A DNA stretch of 64,000 bases, taken from contig JAISUH010000090.1 in assembly GCA_031272205.1 (NCBI GenBank), forward strand, positions 1 to 64,000, given 5' to 3'. Made by a program: the position numbers and the translations under genes. This document shows, piece by piece, positions 40,308-53,827 of the stretch. Source of the stretch: Dysgonamonadaceae bacterium. GTDB lineage: Bacteria; Bacteroidota; Bacteroidia; Bacteroidales; Dysgonomonadaceae. Under the pieces are notes generated by a model. It made no database searches. It was not told the DNA's origin and was given only the letters and a program-made list of their open reading frames with translations. How positions within the stretch are numbered: the first letter of the stretch is position 1; each line of letters opens with the position of its first letter.

Positions 40308-41563
40308 TCGCCTTCTCCTTTCTCGCTTTTCAACGCATAAACCTTCGATTGGTAAATCCAAACGTAAATGCACGAAACAAGGGCTAATAGCAATTCAAAA
40401 GCGAACAACCCGACAAAGCCGAACATATCGCCAAAACGTGAACAGCCAAAGGCTACGATCATGGAACTGAGCTGAGCGATAACGATTTGCATCGTAAAAT
40501 CAGTGCCTTCGCGGCCATCGCGCACAATATCCATCGACGCCGTATAAACCATGGTGGAAGCCATGCCGTAAGTCCCCCAAACCAATACGATGCCTATTAT
40601 CATTATCAGTCGCGTGAATCCGCCTGCAAGCGTAAAACAGAGGAAATAAGCCGCTACAAAAACAATGACGACTGAGATGATTCTCCTCGCCCGGTCTTTT
40701 CCAATCCTACGAATCAGCAAACCCGACAAAAACGAACAGACAATACCGACCGCCGAACCAAAAATACCAACCATCACGCCAATTTGCGCCATCGAGTATT
40801 TTAAATCGACCATGAGAGAGGTTAGCGTGGACAAGATACCTATTAATCCCGAATAAAACAAAAACAAAAACACAACGTGTTTCCAAATGCCTTTCTGAGC
40901 AAAAAACCGGAATGAATCCTTCCAATTAGCGCGGTTCTTGGTTTCGCGTTTGCGAAGTTTCAAATTGCGATTCAAAACCAAGGGTACAAGAGCTGCAAGA
41001 ACAAACAGGGCTACAAAAGGCAACAATTTTCCCCAGCCGACCCGATGAAAAAGCATCAGCAAAAAACCGCCGCCCACCATTCTTCCGGTAAACAAACCCA
41101 TGGTCTGCATGCTGTTCAGGAGACTGCTGTCTTTCCGTTCGAAGGAACGGGCTGCCATAGCGTCGGTAGCGATGTCTTGCGTGGCGGAAGCAACAAAGGC
41201 AAAAACCACCAGCCCGATGATAAGTGCAAACTCCGTTCTGAGGTTCAAAAATGCCACGCCAAAAATGATAAGCGCGTAAATGATCTCCGACCCGATAATC
41301 CACCGTTTGTAATCGCGAACCGAATCGGTGCGACTATCAACCCAAGGCGACCACAAGAACTTAAATATCCACGGCAATTTGATGAGTTTCAGCAAAGCGA
41401 TGGCCAATAGCGAATATTCGCCTTGACGCATCAATACCGGCAGCACCGTAGCAAAAAAACTCATGGGAATGGCCTGTGCTATATATAGCGAAAAGAAGGT
41501 GAAAAGATGATATGTTTTTTCTGTTTTCATTTTCCTGATGTAAAGTCGTCGATTTGCAAACAA
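40304..41563 (-). CDS. MFS transporter, AmpG / RhtX-FptX-like
   Basis: 12 TM helices; FKFLWSPWVDSRTDSVRDYKRWI typical of the AmpG/RhtX type. Confidence 0.88.
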   Translation of the reverse strand: MFANRRLYIRKMKTEKTYHLFTFFSLYIAQAIPMSFFATVLPVLMRQGEYSLLAIALLKLIKLPWIFKFLWSPWVDSRTDSVRDYKRWIIGSEIIYALIIFGVAFLNLRTEFALIIGLVVFAFVASATQDIATDAMAARSFERKDSSLLNSMQTMGLFTGRMVGGGFLLMLFHRVGWGKLLPFVALFVLAALVPLVLNRNLKLRKRETKNRANWKDSFRFFAQKGIWKHVVFLFLFYSGLIGILSTLTSLMVDLKYSMAQIGVMVGIFGSAVGIVCSFLSGLLIRRIGKDRARRIISVVIVFVAAYFLCFTLAGGFTRLIMIIGIVLVWGTYGMASTMVYTASMDIVRDGREGTDFTMQIVIAQLSSMIVAFGCSRFGDMFGFVGLFAFELLLALVSCIYVWIYQSKVYALKSEKGEGE

Positions 41564-41570
41564 TTGAATA

Positions 41571-43742
41571 TCAGAATCGATAAGCGATACTTCCTCCTAT
41601 CGATAAGGGTTTACTCGGTTTGCCCAACTTCCGTCCCGATACTTCGTAATAATACCCCAAATACTGGGTATCTGTAAGGTTACGTCCCCATAACGAAACT
41701 TCAATCTGTTTTTTCACGGCCGCGATTTGCGCGTTAAGCAAGCCGTAAAAGGGTTGGGCGACATCGTTTTTTTCGTTCCAATACAGGGTTCCCAAACCTT
41801 TGTAATTGCAGCTAAGTGACAATTTATCGGCAAGAGCGCTGCGACGGAAGAAAAAATCATAACGTGCTCCTACCGACACGGTGTTTCGGGGAACGAAGGG
41901 CGTAAATTTTCCGGCAAAATCGTCATTGACGCCTGTGGATGAATTATAGAGCGAATATTCTTTGAATTTAGCGTGTGTGTAGCCGTAAGCAGCCGACAGA
42001 TGCAGATTTTTCCACGGATTCGCAGATACCGACAGTTCCAAACCCTTGTTCGCGCTCTTTCCCGCATTAACCATCCGAATGCCGGTTTCGGGAATCAACT
42101 GGCGAATCTGCTGGTTCTTCAAGTCGATGTAGAACAGTGCAAATTCGGTTTGCAGTCGGTTTTCAAAAAATGCCGATTTCCCGCCGATTTCATAGTTCCA
42201 ACTGCTTTCAGGGCCAAACGAGCGGTCTTTTTCGCTATCAAAAACCGTATTGAATCCGCCTGTTTTATAGCCTTTCGAAACGGTAACATAGAATTGTCCG
42301 TCCCGCATAAAATGATATTGCAACGACATTTTGGGCGTCCATTGCGAGAAAGTCATCGGGGCATCAAAATCTCCTACCGGAACGGGTGTTCCGTTGGTGA
42401 TTTTCTGCTCGCGATAGACCGAATTAGCCTTTTCCAAATCGTAGCGGATACCCGCCTCCAAAGTGAACAGTCTCCCGAATTTCAGCGTGGACTGGTGGTA
42501 GGCGGCAATGCCCCGATTGTAGTCGTCATAGCGTTTTTCCAATTTGTAGGGCGGATTGGTCATGTTCATCCATACATCCGTACTGCGGTTGATGTCGTGG
42601 TTGAACGCAAAAAAGCCAAAATGCCAGCTATACACGTCGGAATAGAGGTTTTTCAGGTTTATTTCTTGCGAAACAAGCCTCTGGGTTTCAGACTGAACAG
42701 CGTAATACTTATCATCCGGAGAAGCATCCTGATCAACATCGTAACGGTCGTCGAGCCATTGAAACGATGTGAGCGCGTATAACCAGAGTAAATCGTTGTG
42801 ATAATCCACGCGAAAACCGCTATCGTAAAGCTTGCGACGGTATTTGCTTCCGTGATCCAAGCTCACGGAATCCACCGCATTTTTCTTCTCGTTTACGTCG
42901 CCATAGGCGAAAGCTCCCTGTTCGGTATATTCAAAATTATTGGTCAATCGAAGATTCAGGTTGATTTGCGGACGCCATTCCAAACGTGTGTTCATCGAAG
43001 CGTTGTCGAGCCCGTCGGCTTTCTTTCCGGTATGTTCGTTCTTAATGAATCCGCCATAATGATTGTAATCGGCCGAAACGGTGTAACCCAGCTTGTCATT
43101 GATTTTATCGGAACGCGAAAACAAAACGTAACGCTCGTTATACGACCCGAAACGCAGGTTTACTCTCGAACCTTGGTACTTCAACGGCGATTTTGTATGC
43201 ACAAGGATAATCCCGCCCAAGGCGTTCCGCCCGTAGAGCGTACCTTGCGGGCCACGAAGAAACTCCACCTTTTCCACATCGGCAAGGTTGATATCGAAAG
43301 ACGATTTTTCGAAATGGGGGATGCCGTCCACATACATGGCCACACCCGGAGCATTCACTAACGAGCCGATGCCGCGTACAAAAACCGACGAGGTGAGGCG
43401 TGTGTCGCGGTCGATCATAATAAAATTGGGGACAAAGGCCGAAAAATCCTTTATCGTGTTCAACTGTGCCGATTGCATCTCGCTTTGCGAAACGGAGGTG
43501 GCTGAGATCGGCCGTTTCAGCTGGTTATTGGTATATTTCACCCCCAAAACGATAATGGAGTCGAGGCTGACTTGCCGCAACGAATCGACCTCATTTGCCG
43601 AAACGGCAAACGAGGGGATTAAAAGAGTGCAGGCCAATACCGTCCTGAGAAACACGTTTCGATGCCATTGTTCACCGAAACAACACTGCCGATAATTCTT
43701 CATGTATTTTAAAAAAATTGCCGCAAGGACAAACAATACCAT
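41571..43742 (-). CDS. TonB-dependent outer membrane receptor
   Basis: Plug-domain FVRGIGSLVNAPGVAMYVDGIP, VEKVEFLRGPQGTLYGRNALGG; C-terminal barrel ending AYRF. Confidence 0.95.
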   Translation of the reverse strand: MVLFVLAAIFLKYMKNYRQCCFGEQWHRNVFLRTVLACTLLIPSFAVSANEVDSLRQVSLDSIIVLGVKYTNNQLKRPISATSVSQSEMQSAQLNTIKDFSAFVPNFIMIDRDTRLTSSVFVRGIGSLVNAPGVAMYVDGIPHFEKSSFDINLADVEKVEFLRGPQGTLYGRNALGGIILVHTKSPLKYQGSRVNLRFGSYNERYVLFSRSDKINDKLGYTVSADYNHYGGFIKNEHTGKKADGLDNASMNTRLEWRPQINLNLRLTNNFEYTEQGAFAYGDVNEKKNAVDSVSLDHGSKYRRKLYDSGFRVDYHNDLLWLYALTSFQWLDDRYDVDQDASPDDKYYAVQSETQRLVSQEINLKNLYSDVYSWHFGFFAFNHDINRSTDVWMNMTNPPYKLEKRYDDYNRGIAAYHQSTLKFGRLFTLEAGIRYDLEKANSVYREQKITNGTPVPVGDFDAPMTFSQWTPKMSLQYHFMRDGQFYVTVSKGYKTGGFNTVFDSEKDRSFGPESSWNYEIGGKSAFFENRLQTEFALFYIDLKNQQIRQLIPETGIRMVNAGKSANKGLELSVSANPWKNLHLSAAYGYTHAKFKEYSLYNSSTGVNDDFAGKFTPFVPRNTVSVGARYDFFFRRSALADKLSLSCNYKGLGTLYWNEKNDVAQPFYGLLNAQIAAVKKQIEVSLWGRNLTDTQYLGYYYEVSGRKLGKPSKPLSIGGSIAYRF

Positions 43743-43805
43743 TCATTAATCGGATACAAAATTAATGGTTACAAACGAATTAAAAATCACTACTTATAGT
43801 GATTT

Positions 43806-44729
43806 TCACGGCCAAAGCCGTCCTTGAACCGTGTTTCGTTCGATAAAACGCTTGATGATTTTTTCGGTCAGTTCATAATTCTTCAATCCCCAATCGGGAG
43901 CGACGAGCAGTTCCTTGGGCGATTGCGAGGCAAAGCGCTCGATGAAAAAATCGGGATTCAGCCGCTCGGCAAAATCCACACACAAATCGACGTACTCATT
44001 AAGTTCGAAGATATAAAAAGATTCGGACAGCAACTCAAACTCCTTTGCCATTGCCGTTCCACGAATAATTTGCAATTGGTGTAATTTTAGGGTTGTGAGC
44101 GGCAGCTTAGACAGTTCCGCGGCATGGTTCAACAGGTCGTCGTAAGTCTCGCCCGGCAAACCCAAAATCACATGAGCGCCGACGGGAATACCGCATGCCG
44201 CCGTCTTGATGATCGCTTCGGACGAATCCTCGAAGGTATGCTGTCGGTTGATCCGTTCCAAAGTTTTGTTGAGCGTCGATTCCACGCCGTATTCAATCAG
44301 CACAAAAGTTTTTTTGCTCAATTTCTCAAAATAATCGAGCAGCGCGTCTGGCATACAGTCGGGGCGCGTGCTGACGACTAATCCCACAACACCGGGAAAG
44401 GCTAAGGCCTCCTCGTATTTGGCAATCAGCACATCAAGGGTTTCATAGGTGTTGGTGTAAGATTGGAAATAAGCCAAGTATTTCATTTCCGGATATTTCC
44501 GCGAGAAAAAGCGGAGTCCGTCAGCCATCTGTTCCGAAACCGTTTTTTGCGGCTTTCCATACCCCGGACTGAAACTCCGGTTGTTGCAATAAGTGCAGCC
44601 GCCACGCCCCTTACTGCCGTCGCGATTGGGACAGGTAAAACCGGCGTTCACCGATATTTTCTGCACTTTATACGGAAAACGAGCGGCAAGGAACAGGGAG
44701 AAATCGCGGTATGGCTTGATGAAATTCAT
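43806..44729 (-). CDS. TIGR01212-type radical SAM protein
   Basis: KISVNAGFTCPNRDGSKGRGGCTYCNNRSFSPGYG. Confidence 0.94.
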   Translation of the reverse strand: MNFIKPYRDFSLFLAARFPYKVQKISVNAGFTCPNRDGSKGRGGCTYCNNRSFSPGYGKPQKTVSEQMADGLRFFSRKYPEMKYLAYFQSYTNTYETLDVLIAKYEEALAFPGVVGLVVSTRPDCMPDALLDYFEKLSKKTFVLIEYGVESTLNKTLERINRQHTFEDSSEAIIKTAACGIPVGAHVILGLPGETYDDLLNHAAELSKLPLTTLKLHQLQIIRGTAMAKEFELLSESFYIFELNEYVDLCVDFAERLNPDFFIERFASQSPKELLVAPDWGLKNYELTEKIIKRFIERNTVQGRLWP

Positions 44730-44796
44730 TGTAGCGAATCAACGTTTTTTTTGAGAACAGGTAACAAGTGGAAAAATGAAGCCATACGGATATTTC

Positions 44797-45393
44797 TTAG
44801 ATACTTTTGTTGATTTCCTCAATATAATCCAACAACTCATCCCTCCCCTTTTTTGTTTCGGACGAAGTAACAAAAATGGGCGGCAGCTCTTCCCATGTTT
44901 CGAGCAATTTTTGCTTATAGGCCTCCACTTGCAAGCCTAATTTACCCGAACCTTGTTTGTCGGCTTTGGTGAAAACAACAGCAAAAGGAACGCCGTTTTC
45001 GCCCAGCCATTCAATAAATTCCATATCGATTTTTTGGGGTTCATGGCGGCTATCGACCAACACAAAAAGCGAAGTCATGGTCTCGCGGTGCAGCACATAG
45101 CTGTCGATTAACTTCCGAAGCTGTTCGCGGCTTTCCTTCCCGCGGCGGGCGTATCCGTAGCCCGGCAAATCCACCAAATACCACTCTCCATTGATGAGGA
45201 AATGGTTGATAAGCATGGTTTTCCCCGGCCGTGCAGAGGTCAGCGCCAATCCTTTCCGGTTGGTCAACATATTGATCAGGGATGACTTCCCCACATTGGA
45301 GCGTCCGATAAAAGCATATTCGGGTTTTCCGTCTTGGGGACATTTGCGGTAATCGCTGTTGCTGACTATAAATTCGGCTGTTTTTATATTCAT
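44797..45393 (-). CDS. engB: Ribosome biogenesis GTP-binding protein YihA/YsxC (EngB)
   Basis: [53 protein letters not shown]. Confidence 0.96.
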   Translation of the reverse strand: MNIKTAEFIVSNSDYRKCPQDGKPEYAFIGRSNVGKSSLINMLTNRKGLALTSARPGKTMLINHFLINGEWYLVDLPGYGYARRGKESREQLRKLIDSYVLHRETMTSLFVLVDSRHEPQKIDMEFIEWLGENGVPFAVVFTKADKQGSGKLGLQVEAYKQKLLETWEELPPIFVTSSETKKGRDELLDYIEEINKSI

Positions 45394-45415
45394 CTTTCTT
45401 CAAACTTCAAAAAAA

Positions 45416-46900
45416 TCATAATCTCCGTTGCAAGGGCGCATCACTGTTCGTTTTGCGCGACAGCGCCCACAAGCCCACGCCGGTCAGTGCGCCGTTGATG
45501 AGCAGCAGCTCATAGCCCACTTTGTAGGAGAAGAAGTGCAGCATCGCATATTCAAAGGCGAAACAGATGACAGGCACAGCAATAGCCACGTAAGGTACGT
45601 ATTTGTCTATCGGTTTCAATTGGGTATAAAGGCCGCAGAAATACAGTCCGAGCAGCGGCCCATAGGTATAAGACGCGAGTTTGTAGATGGCGTCGATAAT
45701 GCTGTCTGACCCGATTGCTTCGATGATCATAATGATCGCCAAGAAAGCCGCGCTCATCCCGATATGCACCAATCGGCGCGTATGGACGTTCTTTTTCTGT
45801 TGTCCGGTGTCGGAAGTGTTTTTCATTTCGAGGATATCGACGCAATAGGATGTGGTCAGCGCGGTGAGGGCCGAATCGGCGCTCGAAAAGGCGGCAGCCA
45901 CAATCCCCATGATAAAAATAGAGAACACCACCGGTCCCAGATACTGCATGGCGATAAACGGAAGGATGTTATCGGAAACTTCGGGCAGTACAATACCGTT
46001 TTGATCGGCAAAAATAAGCAACAATACGCCAAGCGAAAGGAAGAGCAGATTGATGGGCGCGAAAGCAAATCCGTAGGACACCACGTTTTTTTGCGCATCT
46101 TTCAGCGTGCGGATGGTCAGGTTTTTCTGCATCATGTCCTGATCGAGCCCCGTCATCACAATAGTGATAAACATACCACTGAAAAACTGTTTCCAGAAAA
46201 ATTGCTTGCTCGCCCAGTCATCGAACACGAAAATCCGCGAATGGGGATTGTTGGCAATCGCCGAAACCATTTCTCCCACATTCATATTCATCCGTTGACC
46301 GACCTGCCACAAAATAAGGATGAGCGCCGTAATAAACATTGTGGATTGTATGGTATCGGTCCATATAATGGTCTTGATACCGCTCTTGTGGCTGTACAGC
46401 CATATAACCAAAATAATTCCCGTAACGGTTACGGCAAACGGAACATGCCATGTATTGAAAACCAATTTCTGAAGAATGAAGGCCACAAGGTACAACCGCG
46501 CTGCTGCTCCCACAATCTTCGACAAAAGGAAAAACCACGCCCCCGTCTTATACGATTTATTACCGTAGCGCCGGTCAAGAAAACCGTAAATCGTGGACAG
46601 ATTCAACCGATAATAGAGCGGCAACAGGATATAGGCGATAACCAAATAACCGGCAAAAAAACCCAGCACCATCTGCATATAGGTCATGTCGGTATGCCTC
46701 ACCCAGCCCGGTACGGAGATAAATGTAACGCCCGATATGGATGTTCCCACCATGGCAAAGGCCACCAAATACCATGGCGATTGCTTGTTAGCGCGAAAAA
46801 AAGTATCGTTGTCCGAACTTTTACGGCTGGTCAGGTAAGAAATCAGCATCAATACGCCGAAATAAACGGCAATGATAATCAATATAAAGCTACTTTGCAT
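45416..46900 (-). CDS. Sodium:solute symporter (SSS family)
   Basis: 13-14 TM; SSDNDTFFRANKQSPWYLVAFAMVGTSISGVTFISVPG. Confidence 0.93.
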   Translation of the reverse strand: MQSSFILIIIAVYFGVLMLISYLTSRKSSDNDTFFRANKQSPWYLVAFAMVGTSISGVTFISVPGWVRHTDMTYMQMVLGFFAGYLVIAYILLPLYYRLNLSTIYGFLDRRYGNKSYKTGAWFFLLSKIVGAAARLYLVAFILQKLVFNTWHVPFAVTVTGIILVIWLYSHKSGIKTIIWTDTIQSTMFITALILILWQVGQRMNMNVGEMVSAIANNPHSRIFVFDDWASKQFFWKQFFSGMFITIVMTGLDQDMMQKNLTIRTLKDAQKNVVSYGFAFAPINLLFLSLGVLLLIFADQNGIVLPEVSDNILPFIAMQYLGPVVFSIFIMGIVAAAFSSADSALTALTTSYCVDILEMKNTSDTGQQKKNVHTRRLVHIGMSAAFLAIIMIIEAIGSDSIIDAIYKLASYTYGPLLGLYFCGLYTQLKPIDKYVPYVAIAVPVICFAFEYAMLHFFSYKVGYELLLINGALTGVGLWALSRKTNSDAPLQRRL

Positions 46901-46909
46901 ATAAAGTAA

Positions 46910-47623
46910 TTATAAACCAAGGAAATATTCTGTCAGTTCAGGAAACGAATCGAATTTCAACCAATAATCTCTCGTCGTCCCGAAACCGTAAGTTACCAGC
47001 ACAAAAGGCAGTCCGGCTTTCTTGGCGGACTGCGCATCGGAATCGGTATCACCCACGTAAATCGGCAGTGTCAAATGATTGCGGTCTTTCAGCAAATTCA
47101 TATTGAATTCCTTCGGCTTGAAATTCTGTCCAAATTCCATGTAATCGGTAATGAAAGGGCGCGTGCGAGTATGGTTCATAAAATTCACCAAACCGTCTTT
47201 CTCGCAATTGCTCAACAAAAGTATTTTGTACTTTTCCGATAAAAATTCCAATCCGTCGTAAACGCCTTCGAATATACGAGGCTTCATGTCGGGCACGTAT
47301 TGCTGATATTGGGCAACCACTTCGTCGAACAACTCCATTTGCCGTTCTCGCGACGCTCCGGGCACAATCGTGTCGAGCATGACGTCGGGCGCTTTCCCCA
47401 TCAAACCCTTAAGCTCGTTACGAGTTACCTGTTTATCAAAACCTTTCACGGTCAATCCCCTGTTCCAAACCACTACATAACTATCGACATTGTCCCACAG
47501 GGTGCCGTCCATATCAAAAATTAAACTGTCGGGCTTCAATACGCTTACTTTTTTTATTTCACGATACAAAAATACGCAACAATGGGGGAAAGGACAAATA
47601 ATTACCCGAATATTCCGAGACAA
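46910..47623 (-). CDS. HAD family hydrolase (true start uncertain, probably near 47540)
   Basis: DSLIFDMDGTLWDN...ILLLSNCEKD...PIYVGDTDSDAQSAKKAGLPFVLVTYGFG. Confidence 0.88.
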   Translation of the reverse strand: MSRNIRVIICPFPHCCVFLYREIKKVSVLKPDSLIFDMDGTLWDNVDSYVVVWNRGLTVKGFDKQVTRNELKGLMGKAPDVMLDTIVPGASRERQMELFDEVVAQYQQYVPDMKPRIFEGVYDGLEFLSEKYKILLLSNCEKDGLVNFMNHTRTRPFITDYMEFGQNFKPKEFNMNLLKDRNHLTLPIYVGDTDSDAQSAKKAGLPFVLVTYGFGTTRDYWLKFDSFPELTEYFLGL

Positions 47624-47657
47624 AGACCTTTAATTTTCGATAAGCTATGAATAAGTT

Positions 47658-47919
47658 CTGCCCCTTCGGGCAGGTTATCGGTGCGTTGTCTGTCCGTGGG
47701 CAACGCTTCGCTCGCCCACGGTTATGGAAATATTGCCCTTCGGACAAGTAGAGACGGGGCATGCCCCGTCTCTATTATCGACGACACCGTATTTATATGA
47801 AAATGGCATTTGTGTGCTATCGCTGTTCTCTATGGGATATGTATCCCCGAACGGGGATATTCAGGCAGCCCGGTCCCTGCAAGGGGCACACTTTATGAAC
47901 CGTATGCTTCAGCTTACGG
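47658..47919. repeat. Intergenic hairpin/palindrome array including a 26-bp perfect palindrome
   Basis: CTGCCC-CTTC-GGGCAG (47658-47673); CCGTGGGC/GCCCACGG (47694-47721); TAGAGACGGGGCATGCCCCGTCTCTA (47749-47774); TATCCCC-GAAC-GGGGATA (47842-47859); CCGTA/TACGG (47900-47919). Confidence 0.85.
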
Positions 47920-48089
47920 ACAGAACATTCCTCACCACCCAAAAGCCCCGCACGAGACGGCACTTACAAACCCTTATTCCCTTCCGTTCCCCTCGCCGCA
48001 TGGATTTTACCGCGAAAATAAAAATTTATAGTCCCAAAGGAGCCCGTCTTTCCGTTTTTCGTGTTATTTTTGTAAAGTAGAATCGAATC

Positions 48090-49037
48090 ATGGAAAAAGA
48101 GAAAATCTGCGTCATCATCAATCCCGTATCCGGAAACGAATCCAAACACAACATTCCGGATAAAGTAGCTGCGGCTTTCGACCAAAAGAATTTCGACGTT
48201 TTTTTCCGAATTACGGGGTACCCCGGCCACGCTACCGAGATCGCAAAAGACGCCGTCCGCAAAAAATACAAATACGTGATCACCGTCGGTGGCGACGGTA
48301 CAGTGAACGAAGTGGCAAAAGCGTTGATCGGCACCGACTGCACAATGGGTATCATCCCCTTCGGTTCGGGAAACGGCTTGGCACGCGACCTGCACATACC
48401 GCTCAATTCAAAAAACGCCATCAAAATCATCCTCGACGGCAACATCCGCACCATCGATTACGGCATTGCCAACGACCACGTCTTCTTCTGCACCTGCGGT
48501 GTAGGATTCGACGCTTTCATCAGCGGAAAATTCGCCGAAGAAAAATTGCGCGGCCCCTTAGGATACCTGCGTCAGGTGCTTGAAGGCGTTATCGATTTCA
48601 AATCAGACGAATACGATATTGCTTACGACGGCGGCTCGCTGAAAGAACGCGCGTTTGTGGTTACCTGCGCCAATGCCTCGCAATACGGGAATGACGCTTT
48701 TATCGCCCCCGAAGCCGATATGGAAGACGGAAAAATGAACGTTTCCATCCTGAAACCGCTCAACGCCATAGAAATCCCGCAAACCACGCTGCAGCTTTTC
48801 ACGAAAAACATCGACAAAAACAGCAAAATGATTTCGCTGCTCACCGCCGACCTCACCATTCGCCGCTCGCGCGAAGGCGTGATGCACGTGGATGGCGAAC
48901 CCATACAAACCGGAAAAGACATCCGCGTGAAAATCGTCCCGAAAGGATTGAAGATATTGGCTCCGAAAAACCCAAAAAGAGAGAAAAACAGCAAGGAAAA
49001 TATCTTCAATTCGCTGACGAGATGGCTTGGTGTATAA
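48090..49037 (+). CDS. Diacylglycerol kinase family lipid kinase (YegS/BmrU)
   Basis: VGGDGTVNEVAKALIGT, GIIPFGSGNGLARDL. Confidence 0.95.
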   Translation: MEKEKICVIINPVSGNESKHNIPDKVAAAFDQKNFDVFFRITGYPGHATEIAKDAVRKKYKYVITVGGDGTVNEVAKALIGTDCTMGIIPFGSGNGLARDLHIPLNSKNAIKIILDGNIRTIDYGIANDHVFFCTCGVGFDAFISGKFAEEKLRGPLGYLRQVLEGVIDFKSDEYDIAYDGGSLKERAFVVTCANASQYGNDAFIAPEADMEDGKMNVSILKPLNAIEIPQTTLQLFTKNIDKNSKMISLLTADLTIRRSREGVMHVDGEPIQTGKDIRVKIVPKGLKILAPKNPKREKNSKENIFNSLTRWLGV

Positions 49038-49090
49038 TCCGTTTTTTCAACAAAAAAACGGTTTTTGCAGCATCGCCCGATTATATTTTC

Positions 49091-49098
49091 TATCTTTG
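49091..49098 (+). promoter_or_regulatory. Putative -7 box TATCTTTG for the GH2 gene
   Basis: 33 nt upstream of the ATG at 49131. Confidence 0.6.
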
Positions 49099-49118
49099 TA
49101 AAAACGCTTATTTATTAA

Positions 49119-52340
<3,222 letters not shown>

Positions 52341-52400
52341 CAGATGGTTTGTAGAGACCTGTCGTGCTATGTCTTTACGATTAGCAATGCCGTATCAGTA

Positions 52401-52460
52401 TGGCTGAAAGCCATTGAGCATCAGCACAGGGCGCCTGTCTGCCGACAGGCAGGGCGCCTT
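52401..52460. repeat. Intergenic palindrome cluster with 10-bp direct repeat
   Basis: ATGGCT-GAA-AGCCAT (52401-52415); GCCTGTC-TGCC-GACAGGC (52434-52451) flanked by CAGGGCGCCT direct repeats (52428-52437, 52451-52460). Confidence 0.8.
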
Positions 52461-52631
52461 GTGTAAACGAACACCCCCTCACCCAAAGAGCTGAAAATGA
52501 ACTAAAAAGAATAAGGATTTATAAGTAAGGTCTTCCGCTATGGCGGAACAGGCTCTGCGAAACTTGCACGACATTCCCCCTGCATTGTACCTGCGGCAGA
52601 TCATTCTCAGGGTTTTATTATTTCCTGCAAA

Positions 52632-53117
52632 TCATTTTTTATTTTTTAGCAGTACTTCGTCGATAGCTTTTTTCAGGATGTCTTTTGGGAGTGCGCCCTG
52701 CGCTATTTGAGGCGTTTCGCCCATCGGGCAGAAAAGCAAGGAAGGGATGCTGCGGATTCCAAAGACGGCGGCCAACTCCGTCTCTTTCTCCGTATCGATT
52801 TTATAGATGTAGATTTGACCCTCATATTCTTTAGCCAAATCTTCCAAAACGGGAGCGATAGCTTTGCAGGGGCCGCACCAGTCGGCGTAGAAATCAATCA
52901 AGCAGGGCTTGTCGCCAAGGTATTCCCATTGGTCTGGATTTTTCTCGTAATCAGCCACTTTAGATATAAATCCGGCTTTTGTCAAGTGGATTGTTTTCAT
53001 CGTATTTTCGCTTTTTGTTGTCCCATTACTGCTTGATTCTTTGGTATTTCGTTGTCCGCAGGCCGCCAGCACAACCATTATACCTGCCATCAATAAAATG
53101 ATTCTGATTGAGTTCAT
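52632..53117 (-). CDS. Thioredoxin-like lipoprotein
   Basis: Lipobox MVVLAAC; FYADWCGPCKAIAPVLEDLA. Confidence 0.94.
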   Translation of the reverse strand: MNSIRIILLMAGIMVVLAACGQRNTKESSSNGTTKSENTMKTIHLTKAGFISKVADYEKNPDQWEYLGDKPCLIDFYADWCGPCKAIAPVLEDLAKEYEGQIYIYKIDTEKETELAAVFGIRSIPSLLFCPMGETPQIAQGALPKDILKKAIDEVLLKNKK

Positions 53118-53128
53118 GCTTTTCCGAT

Positions 53129-53827
53129 TTATTTGAATGGGATATAATACGTTAATTTTCCGTACATTACCCGGTGTGCGGCACGGCTGAACGGATCTTT
53201 ATTGGCGATGCTCGTATCGAACATGTCGCCCAGCCCGAAATAATAACGTCCTTCGAGGTTGAACGCACCGATTCCGGTATTAAATTCCAAGCCAAGACCG
53301 CCGATTATTCCGTAGTCGAAATTTTTCTGTATCTCTTTGTATTGAGGCCCGATTTGCTTTTTATCTTCGTCCGTCGTGGCGGCGTTTTCCGCCGCTGCGA
53401 TGTTTTCCGCCAAGGCCGGGCTCATATCGGCCGAATTGCCCAGCAGGAAAGCGACCTGCGGCCCAATGTTGATGATAAATCGAACGGCGCGACCCATATA
53501 AATATGCGTCATCAAGGGTATTTCCAAATAATTGAGCGTGCGGTTGTAACTGTAATCCGCATGATCTTCAAAGCTTTCTTTCCATCCGCGCTGTGTATAG
53601 TTGATTTCTGCAATCAAGCCCAAGTATTTTTCGGAAATATATTTGGCCGAAATGCCGCCCGAAATGCCCTGTTGCCGCGATTGTTGCACCTTCGGCAAAA
53701 AATCAACCGTCGAAAAGACAGCGCCGCCTCCCGCCCCAATGTACAATTGCTTCTTAAACTCGTTGTTTTGGGCGCTCAGCGAAAGCCCGAACAAAGCAAC
53801 CACGGCAAGTGCAAGAATTTTTTTCAT
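53129..53827 (-). CDS. Outer membrane beta-barrel / porin family protein
   Basis: Signal peptide, IGAGGGAVFSTVDF...LEIPLMTHIYMG...INIGPQVAFLLG. Confidence 0.88.
   Translation of the reverse strand: MKKILALAVVALFGLSLSAQNNEFKKQLYIGAGGGAVFSTVDFLPKVQQSRQQGISGGISAKYISEKYLGLIAEINYTQRGWKESFEDHADYSYNRTLNYLEIPLMTHIYMGRAVRFIINIGPQVAFLLGNSADMSPALAENIAAAENAATTDEDKKQIGPQYKEIQKNFDYGIIGGLGLEFNTGIGAFNLEGRYYFGLGDMFDTSIANKDPFSRAAHRVMYGKLTYYIPFK

Noticed and set aside
45764-46909. 381-aa ORF antisense to the sodium:solute symporter
   Set aside because: Same artefact: reverse-complement frame of a hydrophobic membrane protein.
47724-48080. 118-aa ORF in the hairpin array
   Set aside because: Passes straight through the palindromes; not protein-like.
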